A stretch of 64,000 nucleotides of DNA from Neobacillus muris (GTDB lineage Bacteria; Bacillota; Bacilli; Bacillales; Cytobacillaceae): the NCBI RefSeq assembly GCF_943193175.1, contig NZ_CALPDF010000011.1, positions 1-64,000 of the forward strand, in the 5' to 3' direction. The position numbers were made by a program, and so were the translations under genes. The notes below the pieces were generated by a model. The model saw nothing but the letters and a program-made list of their open reading frames with translations, did no database searches and was not told where the DNA came from. Of the stretch, positions 44,798 to 54,256 are shown piece by piece. Position 1 is the stretch's first letter; each line of letters begins with the position of its first letter.

Positions 44798-46051
44798 ATG
44801 CTGAAAGCTAGGTTATACGACTTTTCATTATTTCTTATTTCATTGGCCATAGCTTTTAGCTTTGCAGGATTGTTGGCAGATACCAGCTATTTTTTCAAGG
44901 CTCTGATCGTTTACTGGTTTTTCTCCATCTTATATTTTCACCTTCGCGTTTTTTATAAAAATGGCAGTACCAGCATCGAATATGGCATTACTTACGATTT
45001 GTCCATCGTGCTGTTCGCCGGACCGTTAGGATTGTTCATATTTGAACTTGTCTATCGCTTTTCCGTTTATTTGTATCGCAAATGGACGAAGACAGCAGAC
45101 CCGACTGAATTAACAGATACGTTTTACAATATTGGCTGCTTTGTCATTACGAATTCAGCGGCATTCTTTTTGTATCAGCAGTTCCATACAAGCTTCGCGG
45201 GCATTCCTTTTGGTTTTTGGATTTTGCTGCTGTTATTGGTTTGTATTTCCTCCTACCTGTCAGGGGCATTTATGGTGATTGTCTTTATCCTTTTGGGAGA
45301 GCTTAAGTCACGTAATGAAGCCACAAATTTTATTTTTCGAAATATCAGTCTGCTAGATTACGGGAAAGTCGCCATTACCAATGGGCTGCTTTTTATTTTC
45401 CTTCAGGATAAGAGCTGGGAAATGCTGTTCATGGTGTTCATTTTAAATTATGTGGTTAGCGCTTCGTTTCAATCCAAATCGCAAAGCATTCAAGATAAAT
45501 TGGAACGTGACAAATTTGAACAGATGGCCTACACCGATTTCTTAACCGGTGTCCACAATCGGACTTTTATGGATAAAATGCTGGCGGAATTAAATCAGGC
45601 AGAGGAAGAAATCGGAATCGTAGTGGCGGACATCGACAAATTTAAATCGATTAACGACAACTATAATCATGCTGTGGGCGACAAGGTGATTCAGCATTTT
45701 GCGGGGACACTTAAGAGTTTTCTTAGAGGGGGAGATTATTTATTCAGGAGCGGCGGCGAGGAGTTTACGCTATGCCTTCGTTTTCGAAACTTTGACCAAA
45801 CAGTGGAATTAGTGACGGACATGCTAAAAGGAATTGAAAACAACGCCGTAGAGGTTGAGTACAACGGTGAAATTCAAATGCTTTCCTATACCGCCTCATT
45901 CGGACTCTATTTCTACCAAGTCAATAAAGAATTTCCTCTTGAAAAGGCTTATATCCAGGCAGACGAGTTAATGCTCCAGTCCAAACAGTGCGGAAAAAAC
46001 CGGCTATCAGCGCTTAATGGAGGGACGAAAAAAGAAGCGGTATTAACCTAA
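44798..46051 (+). CDS. Membrane diguanylate cyclase (GGDEF)
   Basis: A 417-residue protein with about six membrane segments (about 8-220) and a cytoplasmic GGDEF domain (about 243-405). The domain has YTDFLTGVHNRTFMD at its start, the metal-binding VVADIDKFKSIND, and an active-site GGEEF at 319-323. RGGD at 310-313 is exactly five residues upstream, so the product-inhibition I-site appears intact. It should make c-di-GMP from GTP. No EAL domain is present. It is divergent from the gal operon; the expected signal is unknown. Confidence 0.93.
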   Translation: MLKARLYDFSLFLISLAIAFSFAGLLADTSYFFKALIVYWFFSILYFHLRVFYKNGSTSIEYGITYDLSIVLFAGPLGLFIFELVYRFSVYLYRKWTKTADPTELTDTFYNIGCFVITNSAAFFLYQQFHTSFAGIPFGFWILLLLLVCISSYLSGAFMVIVFILLGELKSRNEATNFIFRNISLLDYGKVAITNGLLFIFLQDKSWEMLFMVFILNYVVSASFQSKSQSIQDKLERDKFEQMAYTDFLTGVHNRTFMDKMLAELNQAEEEIGIVVADIDKFKSINDNYNHAVGDKVIQHFAGTLKSFLRGGDYLFRSGGEEFTLCLRFRNFDQTVELVTDMLKGIENNAVEVEYNGEIQMLSYTASFGLYFYQVNKEFPLEKAYIQADELMLQSKQCGKNRLSALNGGTKKEAVLT

Positions 46052-46124
46052 AATGGCCATACCGCCTTTTTATTTTGAGTTCCGCCCGCTTAGGTGGTTT
46101 CCCGCTATCGTTGGCACTACTTAA

Positions 46125-47453
46125 TTATTTTTGAAGAATTGAATTTTCGGCATTTAAATATCCTGCCCCATAAATATTGGGGTCCATCCCTGGCACCTTA
46201 TCGGCGCCATTTACCAGCCATTGTTTTATTTGCTGCGGTGATGCGTTGGGCTTATGCTGTTTGATTAGGGCGACAACTCCAGCACAAATCGGTGTTGCCA
46301 TGGAGGTGCCAGATAAGACAAAGTAGTTATTTTCTACTCTGCTGGATTTTTGCCACCGATCTAAATAAGAATTAGGGGAGCGCAATGACACGATATTCAC
46401 TCCAGGCGCCAAGATGTCTGGCTTGGAGATGTTATAAATGGTCGGTCCCCTGCTTGAAAAGCTGGCCGCTTCATCATCGCCCCTGCCAGCCGTATTTTTA
46501 TCATCAAATGCACCGACAGTAATAACCTTATCACTAATTCCCGGACTGGCAATTGTTCTGGCTCCCGGTCCCTCATTTCCTGCTGCAGCACATACAACGA
46601 TTCCGGCCGCCCATGCTTCTTCTACCAGTTTTACCATTGGGTCGGCATCCTCGTTTCCATAATCTTGAGCCGGACTGCCCAGCGACATACTGATGATGTC
46701 AATTTTCTTTCTGGCATTGCCTTCATTGTATTGCAAACACCATTCAATCCCTTGCATGACGGTTTCTAAGGAACCAGACCCGCTATTGTCTAAAACCTTA
46801 ACGCCAATGAGGTTCGCTTCTGGAGCAGGTCCCGCATATTTATGTCCAGATGCGCTGCCATTCCCAGCCGCATCACCAGCACAGTGCGTTCCATGGCCGT
46901 TATCGTCATAAGGGGCAGTCCGATTATTGATAAAATCTTTGAACCCTATGATTCTGCCTGATACATCAGGATGAGGATATATTCCTGTATCAATTACGGC
47001 AATCGTTACTCCCTTTCCCGTTAAGACGGTATTGTTCCGGATCACATTTTTCGCCTTGGCTGCGGGGACGGCCGTATTAAGGAGTGCATGTACTTTCCGG
47101 TTTAAATAGACCCTTTTTATATGGCTGCAGCTTTTGAGCATTTCCTCTAGGCTGGTTGCGGTCACATTAGCACTGCAGCAGGAAATTCTGCTATATTCCT
47201 GCCTGATGCCGTTCCTTACATGCTTGTTCATGATCCCCGTTACTTGATGGCATCCTGTTTCAAAGCCATCTTTTTCAAATTCAATAATAACGGGGATCTT
47301 TCTTGCCTTTTTGAGGACGCCCTCGAACATCTTATGCAAAAAGCAAGGTGTTCTTTTGAAGGGTTTATATAGGTTTAGGATTTCCCCCCTTAATGGCCTG
47401 TCCAGTTTTTCCGCGTGGGCTCGTACCATTTGAACCATTGAATATCCAAACAA
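46125..47453 (-). CDS. aprX: Subtilisin-like serine protease AprX
   Basis: A 442-residue S8 protease equal in length to B. subtilis AprX and sharing its N-terminus (FGYSMVQMVRA, then PFKRTPCFLHKMFE). The catalytic triad is in AVIDTGIYPHPD, DDNGHGTHCAG and SGTSMATPICAG. Like AprX it lacks a signal peptide and has a cysteine-bearing N-terminal region, so it is probably intracellular or released late in stationary phase. The start is TTG 47453, 7 to 8 nt after AAAGGAGG. That ribosome binding site is locked in a 15-bp hairpin. Confidence 0.95.
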   Translation of the reverse strand: MFGYSMVQMVRAHAEKLDRPLRGEILNLYKPFKRTPCFLHKMFEGVLKKARKIPVIIEFEKDGFETGCHQVTGIMNKHVRNGIRQEYSRISCCSANVTATSLEEMLKSCSHIKRVYLNRKVHALLNTAVPAAKAKNVIRNNTVLTGKGVTIAVIDTGIYPHPDVSGRIIGFKDFINNRTAPYDDNGHGTHCAGDAAGNGSASGHKYAGPAPEANLIGVKVLDNSGSGSLETVMQGIEWCLQYNEGNARKKIDIISMSLGSPAQDYGNEDADPMVKLVEEAWAAGIVVCAAAGNEGPGARTIASPGISDKVITVGAFDDKNTAGRGDDEAASFSSRGPTIYNISKPDILAPGVNIVSLRSPNSYLDRWQKSSRVENNYFVLSGTSMATPICAGVVALIKQHKPNASPQQIKQWLVNGADKVPGMDPNIYGAGYLNAENSILQK

Positions 47454-47459
47454 GGATTG

Positions 47460-47504
47460 TTCCTCCTTTCATAACGGTTTACTGTACATTATGAAAAGGA
47501 GGAA
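47460..47504 (-). promoter_or_regulatory. Hairpin enclosing the aprX ribosome binding site
   Basis: On the minus strand TTCCTCCTTTTCATAA (47489-47504) pairs with TTATGAAAGGAGGAA (47460-47474): 15 bp with a single bulged base and a 14-nt loop. The right arm contains the aprX Shine-Dalgarno AAAGGAGG. No T-run follows, so it is not a terminator. Confidence 0.75.
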
Positions 47505-47682
47505 TTATGGCAACGGCTGTGTCCCATTTTTTCAAAAAACCTTTATATAGGGCCATTTATTGGTTATGGCATGAAAGTTTGCCCAGATGTCTATAAATCA
47601 TGGGAGTGTTCCTATTTACCCTCTCCACGCTTTTTCTCTACTAATCTCTTCATAAAGGCACTAGGATGACTGGCACTAATTC

Positions 47683-47712
47683 AAAAAAAATCACAGAGCA
47701 GAATCTCTGTCA
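47683..47712 (-). terminator. Terminator of psuKG
   Basis: On the minus strand GACAGAG pairs with CTCTGTG around about 6 nt and is followed by ATTTTTTTT. It lies 24 nt after the psuG stop. Confidence 0.75.
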
Positions 47713-47735
47713 TTTTTATATTTATAAAAATATCC

Positions 47736-48650
47736 TTAATGAAAGGAATGCAAACTTACAGCTATTTTTGCGCCTAGAACTGCATTATTTTTTACCAGCG
47801 CAATATTAGATTCCAAGCTTTTTCCGCCGGTTAACTCCTTCACTTTTGCCAGCAGGAATGGAGTGACGTCTTTCCCCGAAATATGCTGCTCCTCGGCTTC
47901 CTTCAATGCTTTTTCGATCACTTCACTGATGGCTGCCTCATCCATGGCATGCTCTTCAGGGATCGGGTTGGCAATGATGGCACCGCCTTTGATCTGCAAA
48001 TCCCATTTCGTCTTTAAGGTCGAAGCAATCGTCTCGACATCATCGACACGGAAGTTCACATTGAATTTGCTCGAGCGGGTATAGAATGCTGGAAGCACCT
48101 CTGTTTGATAGCCCATAACTGGAACACCTTTTGTTTCAAGATACTCCATAGTTAAACCTAGGTCTAAAATCGACTTGGCTCCTGCACAAACAACCGCTAC
48201 ATTTGTTTGGGCCAATTCTTCCAAATCGGCTGAAATATCCATCGAGGTTTCAGCACCGCGGTGAACCCCGCCGATCCCGCCTGTTACAAACACTTGGATC
48301 CCTGCCAGTTCGGCACAAATCATGGTGGCCGCAACCGTGGTGGCTCCTTTTTTCTTCGCGGCGAGCAGGTACGCTAAATCTCGGCGGGATGCCTTGGCTA
48401 CATCTGAGCTCTTGCCGAACATTTCCAGCTCCTCATCTGATAAGCCGATTTTAATTTTTCCATCCACTATGGCGATCGTGGCCGGCACAGCTCCCAGATC
48501 ACGAATAATTTGTTCGACTTCACGTGCTGTTTGGACGTTTTGCGGATACGGCATACCGTGTGAAATGATGGTCGATTCCAATGCTACGATAGGTTTCCCT
48601 TGTTCTTGTGCAATACGGACTTCTTCTGATAAAGTAATATATTCTCTCAT
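47736..48650 (-). CDS. psuG: Pseudouridine-5'-phosphate glycosidase
   Basis: A 304-residue PsuG (YeiN/indigoidine synthase A family) enzyme that splits pseudouridine-5'-phosphate to uracil and ribose-5-phosphate. The N-terminal [20 protein letters not shown], the catalytic-region [15 protein letters not shown] and [15 protein letters not shown], and [14 protein letters not shown] are all family hallmarks. It overlaps the kinase gene by 4 nt, completing a two-step pseudouridine salvage pathway. The start ATG has GGAGGAACAATC before it. Confidence 0.95.
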   Translation of the reverse strand: MREYITLSEEVRIAQEQGKPIVALESTIISHGMPYPQNVQTAREVEQIIRDLGAVPATIAIVDGKIKIGLSDEELEMFGKSSDVAKASRRDLAYLLAAKKKGATTVAATMICAELAGIQVFVTGGIGGVHRGAETSMDISADLEELAQTNVAVVCAGAKSILDLGLTMEYLETKGVPVMGYQTEVLPAFYTRSSKFNVNFRVDDVETIASTLKTKWDLQIKGGAIIANPIPEEHAMDEAAISEVIEKALKEAEEQHISGKDVTPFLLAKVKELTGGKSLESNIALVKNNAVLGAKIAVSLHSFH

Positions 48651-49756
48651 GATTGTTCCTCCATGTCTTTGATCAGCTGTGCTGCGGTTAAGTCTTGACG
48701 GACGGTAGATGCTGATTGCAGGGTTTTGGCGGCATTGACTGTCCCTGCTAGAGCAATTTCCTTTAAACTTTTCCCCTCTAACCAGGAAAAAATAACAGCC
48801 GCTGAAAAGGCATCACCTGCTCCAGTCACATCCACCACTTCCTGAATTTCTACAGCCGGTATATAATAAATGCCTTCCTCCCGATTTCCAATCATCGCCC
48901 CCTGTTTGCCATTTGTGATGACAACATTGGATATCCCGATCGAAAGCCATTTCTCCAGCGCGCTTTTCCATTCGTCGTGATTGGTAATCTCACTATGAAA
49001 ATAGGATTCTGTTTCATCCCGGTTGGCAATTAACCAGGTCACGCCGGTTAAATCATCCGGCAGCCGGTCCATTTTGGGAGATGAAACTGGGATTAAAACC
49101 AAAGGACGCTCATACCTTACGGAAAAATTAACCAGAAATTGAAGCGTATCTTTTGGGCAGTTTAAATCAGCTACAAGGCATTTTGCGCTGCTCAATAGGG
49201 TTTCCTGCCTGATCAGCAGCTCTGGCGTAATCGCCTCGTACACTTCCATATCAGCAAGGGCAATTAGCAGTTCACCATCGTTATCCAGCACCGCTGAATA
49301 AGAACCAGTGGACATTCCAGGAAGTTTTGTGACTTGATCTAACTTCATATAAAGGGAAGAAGCATCTTCAATAAATGCCCAGTCACTATCAGCTCCGCAT
49401 GCCGTTAGCAAGGTCACTTCCATACCCAGCCTGCCCAAGTTTTCCGAAATATTCCTTGCCACTCCCCCCACACTTTGTGAGGAACGAACCGGATTCGATG
49501 TGCCGAGCTGGGCTTTATTTTTCACCTGCAGCTTCCTGTCTAAATTAGCCCCGCCAATACAGATGATTTGCTGAGAATCTTTTACGATATAGGCTCTGCC
49601 AATGATATAGCCTTTTTTGGTCAGCTTGGAGATGATATTGGCTACCGAAGGCCTCGATAGGCCAACCGTTTCGGCCAGCTCCTGCTGAGAAATATAGGGG
49701 TTCCTGCAGATGATCTCAAAAATCGCCTGTTCCTTTTCCGTCATACCATTAGACAA
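48647..49756 (-). CDS. psuK: Pseudouridine kinase with N-terminal winged helix
   Basis: A 369-residue PfkB-family kinase. Residues 1-60 form a winged helix-turn-helix ([20 protein letters not shown], then [18 protein letters not shown]). The kinase domain begins at [12 protein letters not shown] and contains [15 protein letters not shown] and the catalytic [15 protein letters not shown]. With psuG next door it should phosphorylate pseudouridine. The DNA-binding part suggests it also represses its own operon, which carries palindromes just after the -10. The overlap with psuG is 4 nt. Confidence 0.93.
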   Translation of the reverse strand: MSNGMTEKEQAIFEIICRNPYISQQELAETVGLSRPSVANIISKLTKKGYIIGRAYIVKDSQQIICIGGANLDRKLQVKNKAQLGTSNPVRSSQSVGGVARNISENLGRLGMEVTLLTACGADSDWAFIEDASSLYMKLDQVTKLPGMSTGSYSAVLDNDGELLIALADMEVYEAITPELLIRQETLLSSAKCLVADLNCPKDTLQFLVNFSVRYERPLVLIPVSSPKMDRLPDDLTGVTWLIANRDETESYFHSEITNHDEWKSALEKWLSIGISNVVITNGKQGAMIGNREEGIYYIPAVEIQEVVDVTGAGDAFSAAVIFSWLEGKSLKEIALAGTVNAAKTLQSASTVRQDLTAAQLIKDMEEQS

Positions 49757-49776
49757 GTCCTTCCCCCCTCACTTTT

Positions 49777-49839
49777 AAACATTTGTTTCAAAAATAAACT
49801 TATGTTTACATTGTACTCCTTTATCCTATTTCTGGTCAA
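49777..49839 (-). promoter_or_regulatory. psuKG promoter with two downstream palindromes
   Basis: Minus-strand -35 TTGACC (49834-49839), an 18-bp spacer, and -10 TACAAT (49810-49815). Two palindromes follow: TAAACATAAGTTTA (49795-49808) directly after the -10, and AAACAAATGTTT (49777-49788). They share AAAC/GTTT half-sites and are good candidates for the PsuK winged helix. Confidence 0.65.
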
Positions 49840-49975
49840 TTACCTTAGACAAAAGATTTAGAAAAATATGTCCATATTCACGAGAAAGTGCCCGGTCCCC
49901 CAAAAAGGAATACTTTTCCAATGAACGAATATAAAATTAAGGGACTATGGATTTAGTGCTGAAGGAGGAAATAAG

Positions 49976-50491
49976 ATGGTTCATTTAGATGCAATGAAGG
50001 AAAAATTGGCAGAAACGCGGTTCATTCTATTAAAAGAAATAAGTTCTTTTACCGATGAAGACCTAAACAGGGCTCCTTACCAAAATACATGGAGTGTTGG
50101 CCAAATAGGCATCCACTTGTATTTATCTGAATTATTTTTTACCAAATCGATTATGTACGGCCTTACGAAAAGCACGGATCAGGAGTATTTGCCTAAACAA
50201 AAACCATTACAGCTCTTAACCGACCGTTCTTTCAAGGTGAAAGCTCCTGATCTGCTCCTGCCAGGCACAGGGCCCTTTCCTAAAAAACAAATTATACAAA
50301 TGCTCGAGGAATCAAGAACAAAGCTGCTTGATGTCCTTAATACGATTGATGACGAGCTTGTTTTAACCATTAAAGCCGCCAAACATCCCTTCTTGGGCAG
50401 CCTGCCGCTTAATCAATGGGTCGAAACCGTCTATTTACACGAAAAGCGGCATTTGGACCAAATCAGAGAAATCAAGGCAGTGATCCTTTAA
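49976..50491 (+). CDS. DinB-family protein
   Basis: A 171-residue four-helix protein of the DinB/YfiT superfamily. The three metal-binding histidines are probably those of WSVGQIGIHLY, the region around the second helix, and VYLHEKRHLDQI at the C-terminus. Related proteins act in thiol transfer (bacillithiol S-transferases) or DNA-damage response, and the function here is unknown. The start ATG has AGGAGG 7 nt upstream. It is divergent from psuKG. Confidence 0.85.
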   Translation: MVHLDAMKEKLAETRFILLKEISSFTDEDLNRAPYQNTWSVGQIGIHLYLSELFFTKSIMYGLTKSTDQEYLPKQKPLQLLTDRSFKVKAPDLLLPGTGPFPKKQIIQMLEESRTKLLDVLNTIDDELVLTIKAAKHPFLGSLPLNQWVETVYLHEKRHLDQIREIKAVIL

Positions 50492-50779
50492 CATCAAAAG
50501 CTGTTTCAGCCCTGCTGCATTTTCGCCATACATTGGCAATGAAGGGTGCTCCACATTATTATTAAGAATCCATTACTTTGCAGAAAAATATTCATACCTC
50601 GGCGAAGCCAATAATATGGTTTAACATAGCGTAAGGCAAAAGCGCCTTTCATAATGATAAAAATAACATTCCATTTAATGGTTCCATTACAGCACGCATG
50701 TACGATTCCTTCCATAAGATAACAGTAACAACTCCTGCTGAAAAAACTATTCAGGAAGGGAAAGATATGGTGGTTTATG

Positions 50780-51316
50780 ATGAAAAATCCTAAGCTTACG
50801 AGCCTTTTGTTTCAGAATCTTCAAGAGAAGAGGATGACATTTGAGCAGGTAATGGAGAAAATACTAAAATTTATGGAGAGCGATCCCCGAGGGAATTATC
50901 GGTTAATGGTCGGAACGGATTCCCAAGTCCATAAAACCTACACTCGGTTTATTACGGGGATTGTGATCCAGAATGTTGGAAAAGGGGTATGGGCTTGTAT
51001 TCACAAGGTGGTCATCCCACGGAGAATGAATCACTTGCATGAACGGATTTCGCTTGAACTGTCCCTAACAGAAGAGATTGTGTCCATGTTTACCGACCAA
51101 GAAAAAAACGCCATGATTAGCATTGTTCTTCCCTATCTTTATCAAGGGGCAACCTTTTCTATGGAAGGCCATATTGACATCGGGTCAGGAAAGAGGAACA
51201 AAACAAGTGAATTTGTCAAAGAAATGGTTGCGAGAATGGAATCGATGGGAGTGGAACCCAAAATCAAGCCTGATGCTTTCGTTGCTTCCAGCTATGCCAA
51301 CCGCTATACGAAATAA
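50780..51316 (+). CDS. YkuK-like RNase H-like protein (DUF458)
   Basis: About 178 residues similar to B. subtilis YkuK, a DUF458/RNase H-like nuclease-fold family. Visible features are GNYRLMVGTDSQVHKTYTRF (with the first aspartate), ACIHKVVIPRRMNHLHERIS, and the C-terminal PDAFVASSYANRYTK. The activity is not established. Two adjacent ATGs are possible; 50780 has GGTGG 6 nt upstream. No operon partner is evident. Confidence 0.85.
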   Translation: MKNPKLTSLLFQNLQEKRMTFEQVMEKILKFMESDPRGNYRLMVGTDSQVHKTYTRFITGIVIQNVGKGVWACIHKVVIPRRMNHLHERISLELSLTEEIVSMFTDQEKNAMISIVLPYLYQGATFSMEGHIDIGSGKRNKTSEFVKEMVARMESMGVEPKIKPDAFVASSYANRYTK

Positions 51317-51480
51317 GCCGCTCCTTTTGCCATGTGTCGGGCCATATGTCCAGCAGGGCACTCCGCCTAATTTTTCGATCCAATTCAGGCTTCAAAAGCA
51401 GCGTCACCCAACCTTCCTCATCATCACGCGGCGTCCCTTTTTATACCAGAAATTCTCAGGCGGTAAACCCATGCTGCCGC

Positions 51481-52461
51481 TTAAGGCAGACCTCTTTCCT
51501 TACGAATCGGCAATATTTCAAGATAGGTAACCATCCGCCAAACCCATTCCAATGGACCATAACGAAAATATGTAAGCCATACAACACTAAAGCTAAGTTG
51601 GATGGCGTAAATGACGATACAAAATAACAGGGATTGCAGATAGGTGATGTTTCCGGAAAAGTGCCATCCATTTCCCGTAATCAGGATGAAGGCGGTCTGA
51701 GAAACATAATTGGTTAGTGCCATCCTTCCATAGCTTTTTAACGGTGCTAAGATCTTTTGAAAAAATTTAATTCTCACCAGCCAAATCAACAGACCGGAAT
51801 AAAAAGCCGAGACCAATGGGCCGACGGCAATACCAGCTTGCAAAAATGGCAGGGTCCCAAGGGCATACTGATTTTGATACATGAGCCCTCCGATGCTCAG
51901 GACAAGCATACCACCGGTGAATATAGCAAGCTTATCCGCCTTTATTTCTTCAAAAATCCGATATTGTCCCGCTGCAATACCAAGCAGCATCAAGGGGATG
52001 ACCATTAAGATTTTTATGGCAAAATAGCCTAGCAGAACTAGAAGAATGAAACCGGCCACCAGATTGATTTCTTTTGCTACTTTGTAAAAAGGCAGAAGCA
52101 GAAGGCCGCATACCGCATAAATGGTTAATGCTTCGCCAGGATGGAAATGGACATGTATCAGCCCAAAAAGGAACAGGACAAGGATCCGCCGCAAAAATAA
52201 GAGATAACCATTCTTGCCTTTGGCAAATGCTTTGGAAAGAAACAGATAGAATCCAGTCCCGAACAGAAAAGTAAAAATGGTATAAAACCGTCCCTCAACG
52301 AACAAATAGAGAAACCGCCCATACGCTGCATCAGCTGAATCTGGCATTGGCGGTTTCAGAGACAGCAACGGGATGACATTGACAAGAATGATTCCCAAAA
52401 GGGCAAATCCCCGCAAATAATCAAGGACTTCAATTCGTTTCCTTTCCTCCATCGTCTTCAC
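51481..52461 (-). CDS. DUF418 (YeiB-like) membrane protein
   Basis: A 326-residue membrane protein with about eight membrane segments. It starts with RIEVLDYLRGFALLGIILVN, the DUF1624/DUF418 acyltransferase-like signature, and has FLFGTGFYLFL, LPLKSYGRMALTNYVSQT-type residues (LAPLKSYGRMALTNYVSQT) and a C-terminal GPLEWVWRMVTY. It resembles bacterial YeiB and is thought to transfer acyl groups across the membrane, but no substrate is known. It is convergent with ykuK. Confidence 0.9.
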   Translation of the reverse strand: MKTMEERKRIEVLDYLRGFALLGIILVNVIPLLSLKPPMPDSADAAYGRFLYLFVEGRFYTIFTFLFGTGFYLFLSKAFAKGKNGYLLFLRRILVLFLFGLIHVHFHPGEALTIYAVCGLLLLPFYKVAKEINLVAGFILLVLLGYFAIKILMVIPLMLLGIAAGQYRIFEEIKADKLAIFTGGMLVLSIGGLMYQNQYALGTLPFLQAGIAVGPLVSAFYSGLLIWLVRIKFFQKILAPLKSYGRMALTNYVSQTAFILITGNGWHFSGNITYLQSLLFCIVIYAIQLSFSVVWLTYFRYGPLEWVWRMVTYLEILPIRKERGLP

Positions 52462-52501
52462 CCAACCATCCAGCTAAATTTGTTACCATTATTCTATCAG
52501 A

Positions 52502-53881
52502 TTATTCGAGTGTACGGTCTTCGAACGGATAGTCTACCCCTTCCTGTATGGCTTTTCCTTTGGATATGGCTGGTGTGGTGGGATCGGCTATTTGGTAAAC
52601 GGCGTCCTCGATGATTTCAGCCGTTTGCTTAAGCTTTTTCTTGCTAATTTTATCAATGGTATCTGTCGGTTTATGATAGTCAGGTTCGACTGGTGCATGC
52701 ATAAATAAGGCAGCCGGAATGCCTAATTGGTGAAACGGTTCATGATCGCTCCGCCCTGATTTGCCATATGGGATGACTTCAAAAGTAACTTGCTTGGCAG
52801 CAGCGGCGCTAAGATCGGTGACAAGATTCTTCCTTCCGTCAATAGTATACATAATTAGACCGCCGGCAGGATGGTGTCCTCCCGCGTTTTTGGAGCCAAT
52901 CATATCCATTTGAAAATGCGCCTGGATCTGGCTGATTTCCTTTTTAGAAAGATGGTTCACATAGTAGGTTGAACCGATTAGCCCTTTTTCTTCTGAACCA
53001 AAGGTAAGAAAGCGAAGCTCGGTATCAATGGGTGTTTTAGCAAAAAGTTTAGCGAGTTCTAGAACGGCTGAGACTCCAGAGGCATCATCATTGGCACCTG
53101 ATCCCTCAGGTACGGAATCATGATGGGCCCCAATGGTAATAATTTGGTCCGTGTCATGTTTCTTATCTGGTTTCCGTGATGCAATGACATTATAGGAGGT
53201 TGTCTCTATTTTTGTGATATCCACTTCCATGTTAGCTGTGATTGGTGTAGTTTTGAGCTGTTCCACCAGTGTTAATCCGGCTTTTCTGGAAATGGCCACG
53301 GCTGGGAATGTGACATTGTCAGGCAGCTGTCCGGCCACGATTCCATCTGGGCTGTTGTTGAACATGATGACACCAATTGCTCCCCCGTTCACGAGGTTCT
53401 GCACTTTTTCTACAAAGGTGATGTCTCCTCGTTCAACGAGGGCGATTTTGCCCTTTATCTTTTCGTTGATGTCTGATTTTTGTGCCTTTCCGGCATAAAC
53501 CAAGGGGGCTGAGACTCTTCCTGAGGCGTCCCCAGTAAATGGTTCTGGGGTTTCATTTATTGTGATCCCGTTTATTTTTACAGAAATTTGGTTGGTTTTA
53601 TAATGATAAATTGGAAATGGCTGAATCTCGGTTTGATATCCGTAACGTTTAAATTGCTTTTCTATGTATTTGACAGCCCTCCATTCACCATTTGTGCCGG
53701 CTTCGCGCGGTGCGGCCGATAGGTATTCAATGGTTTTGTACATGGAAGCAGGATCCGGAGTGCTGAGTGCTGCACGTGTTCGCTGTTTTTCAGCTTGATG
53801 CTCGCTTGATTTAACATAGATTGCTCCGGTGGACAAAATGAGCCCTGCAGCCACTATTGAAAGGATTATTTTTCGATGCAT
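52502..53881 (-). CDS. M28-family aminopeptidase with PA domain (YwaD-like)
   Basis: About 459 residues. A signal peptide (IILSIVAAGLILSTGAIYV) leads an exported zinc aminopeptidase similar to B. subtilis YwaD. A protease-associated domain is inserted near residues 120-225 (VERGDITFVEKVQNLVNGGA). The catalytic core has GAHHDSVPEGSGANDDASGV, the glutamate pair of FGSEEKGLIGS, QMDMIGS and the final metal histidine near GRSDHEPFHQLG. The start is ATG 53881 (MHRKII), 6 nt after AGGGGG; upstream ATGs are less well placed. It probably takes part in extracellular peptide degradation. Confidence 0.92.
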   Translation of the reverse strand: MHRKIILSIVAAGLILSTGAIYVKSSEHQAEKQRTRAALSTPDPASMYKTIEYLSAAPREAGTNGEWRAVKYIEKQFKRYGYQTEIQPFPIYHYKTNQISVKINGITINETPEPFTGDASGRVSAPLVYAGKAQKSDINEKIKGKIALVERGDITFVEKVQNLVNGGAIGVIMFNNSPDGIVAGQLPDNVTFPAVAISRKAGLTLVEQLKTTPITANMEVDITKIETTSYNVIASRKPDKKHDTDQIITIGAHHDSVPEGSGANDDASGVSAVLELAKLFAKTPIDTELRFLTFGSEEKGLIGSTYYVNHLSKKEISQIQAHFQMDMIGSKNAGGHHPAGGLIMYTIDGRKNLVTDLSAAAAKQVTFEVIPYGKSGRSDHEPFHQLGIPAALFMHAPVEPDYHKPTDTIDKISKKKLKQTAEIIEDAVYQIADPTTPAISKGKAIQEGVDYPFEDRTLE

Positions 53882-54087
53882 TTCCATCCCCCTGTCTTTG
53901 GCGTAAAAAGTATTTTGTAATTGTATCACAGCCTTAAATCAAATTACAAAATTTCCCACAAAGTGACAGGTGTGTGAAATGTGCTTAGTACTGTTTTTGT
54001 CGTTTATTTATTTTGGGAAGTCATGACGACAAAAAGCTTTTATTTCCTGCTGGTTTTGTCCTCATGAAAATAATCGGGAGTCAAAAA

Positions 54088-54128
54088 TAAAAAAAGAGGT
54101 AATCGCGAAATATCTTCTCGATTACCCA
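54088..54128 (-). terminator. Second terminator after the methyltransferase gene
   Basis: On the minus strand GGTAATCG pairs with CGATTACC around 13 nt and runs into CTCTTTTTTT. Confidence 0.8.
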
Positions 54129-54187
54129 CTAATCATCTCTATGGTCCATTTCCCCTTGCTTGCATGGACCATCATAAAAATCAAATC

Positions 54188-54236
54188 ATGCAAAACCTCC
54201 TAATTAACTTTATATGTTAAATTGGAGGTTTTGCAT
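54188..54236 (-). terminator. Hairpin after the methyltransferase gene
   Basis: ATGCAAAACCTCC (54188-54200) and GGAGGTTTTGCAT (54224-54236) are a perfect 13-bp inverted repeat, with further AATT pairing inside. On the minus strand it is followed by a T-rich tract. Confidence 0.65.
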
Positions 54237-54256
54237 TTAACCTTATTCCCCCGCGT

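Larger units (their letters stand above)
53882..54256. other. Intergenic stretch with two hairpins
   Basis: About 375 bp between the M28 gene and the methyltransferase gene. It contains two minus-strand hairpins: 54188-54236 (directly after the methyltransferase gene) and 54088-54128 (GGTAATCG/CGATTACC followed by T7). I find no ORF with a ribosome binding site. Confidence 0.7.

Noticed and set aside
50506-50715. A 69-codon minus-strand ORF between dinB and ykuK
   Set aside because: It has no Shine-Dalgarno and no recognised similarity; the composition is that of random AT-rich sequence.
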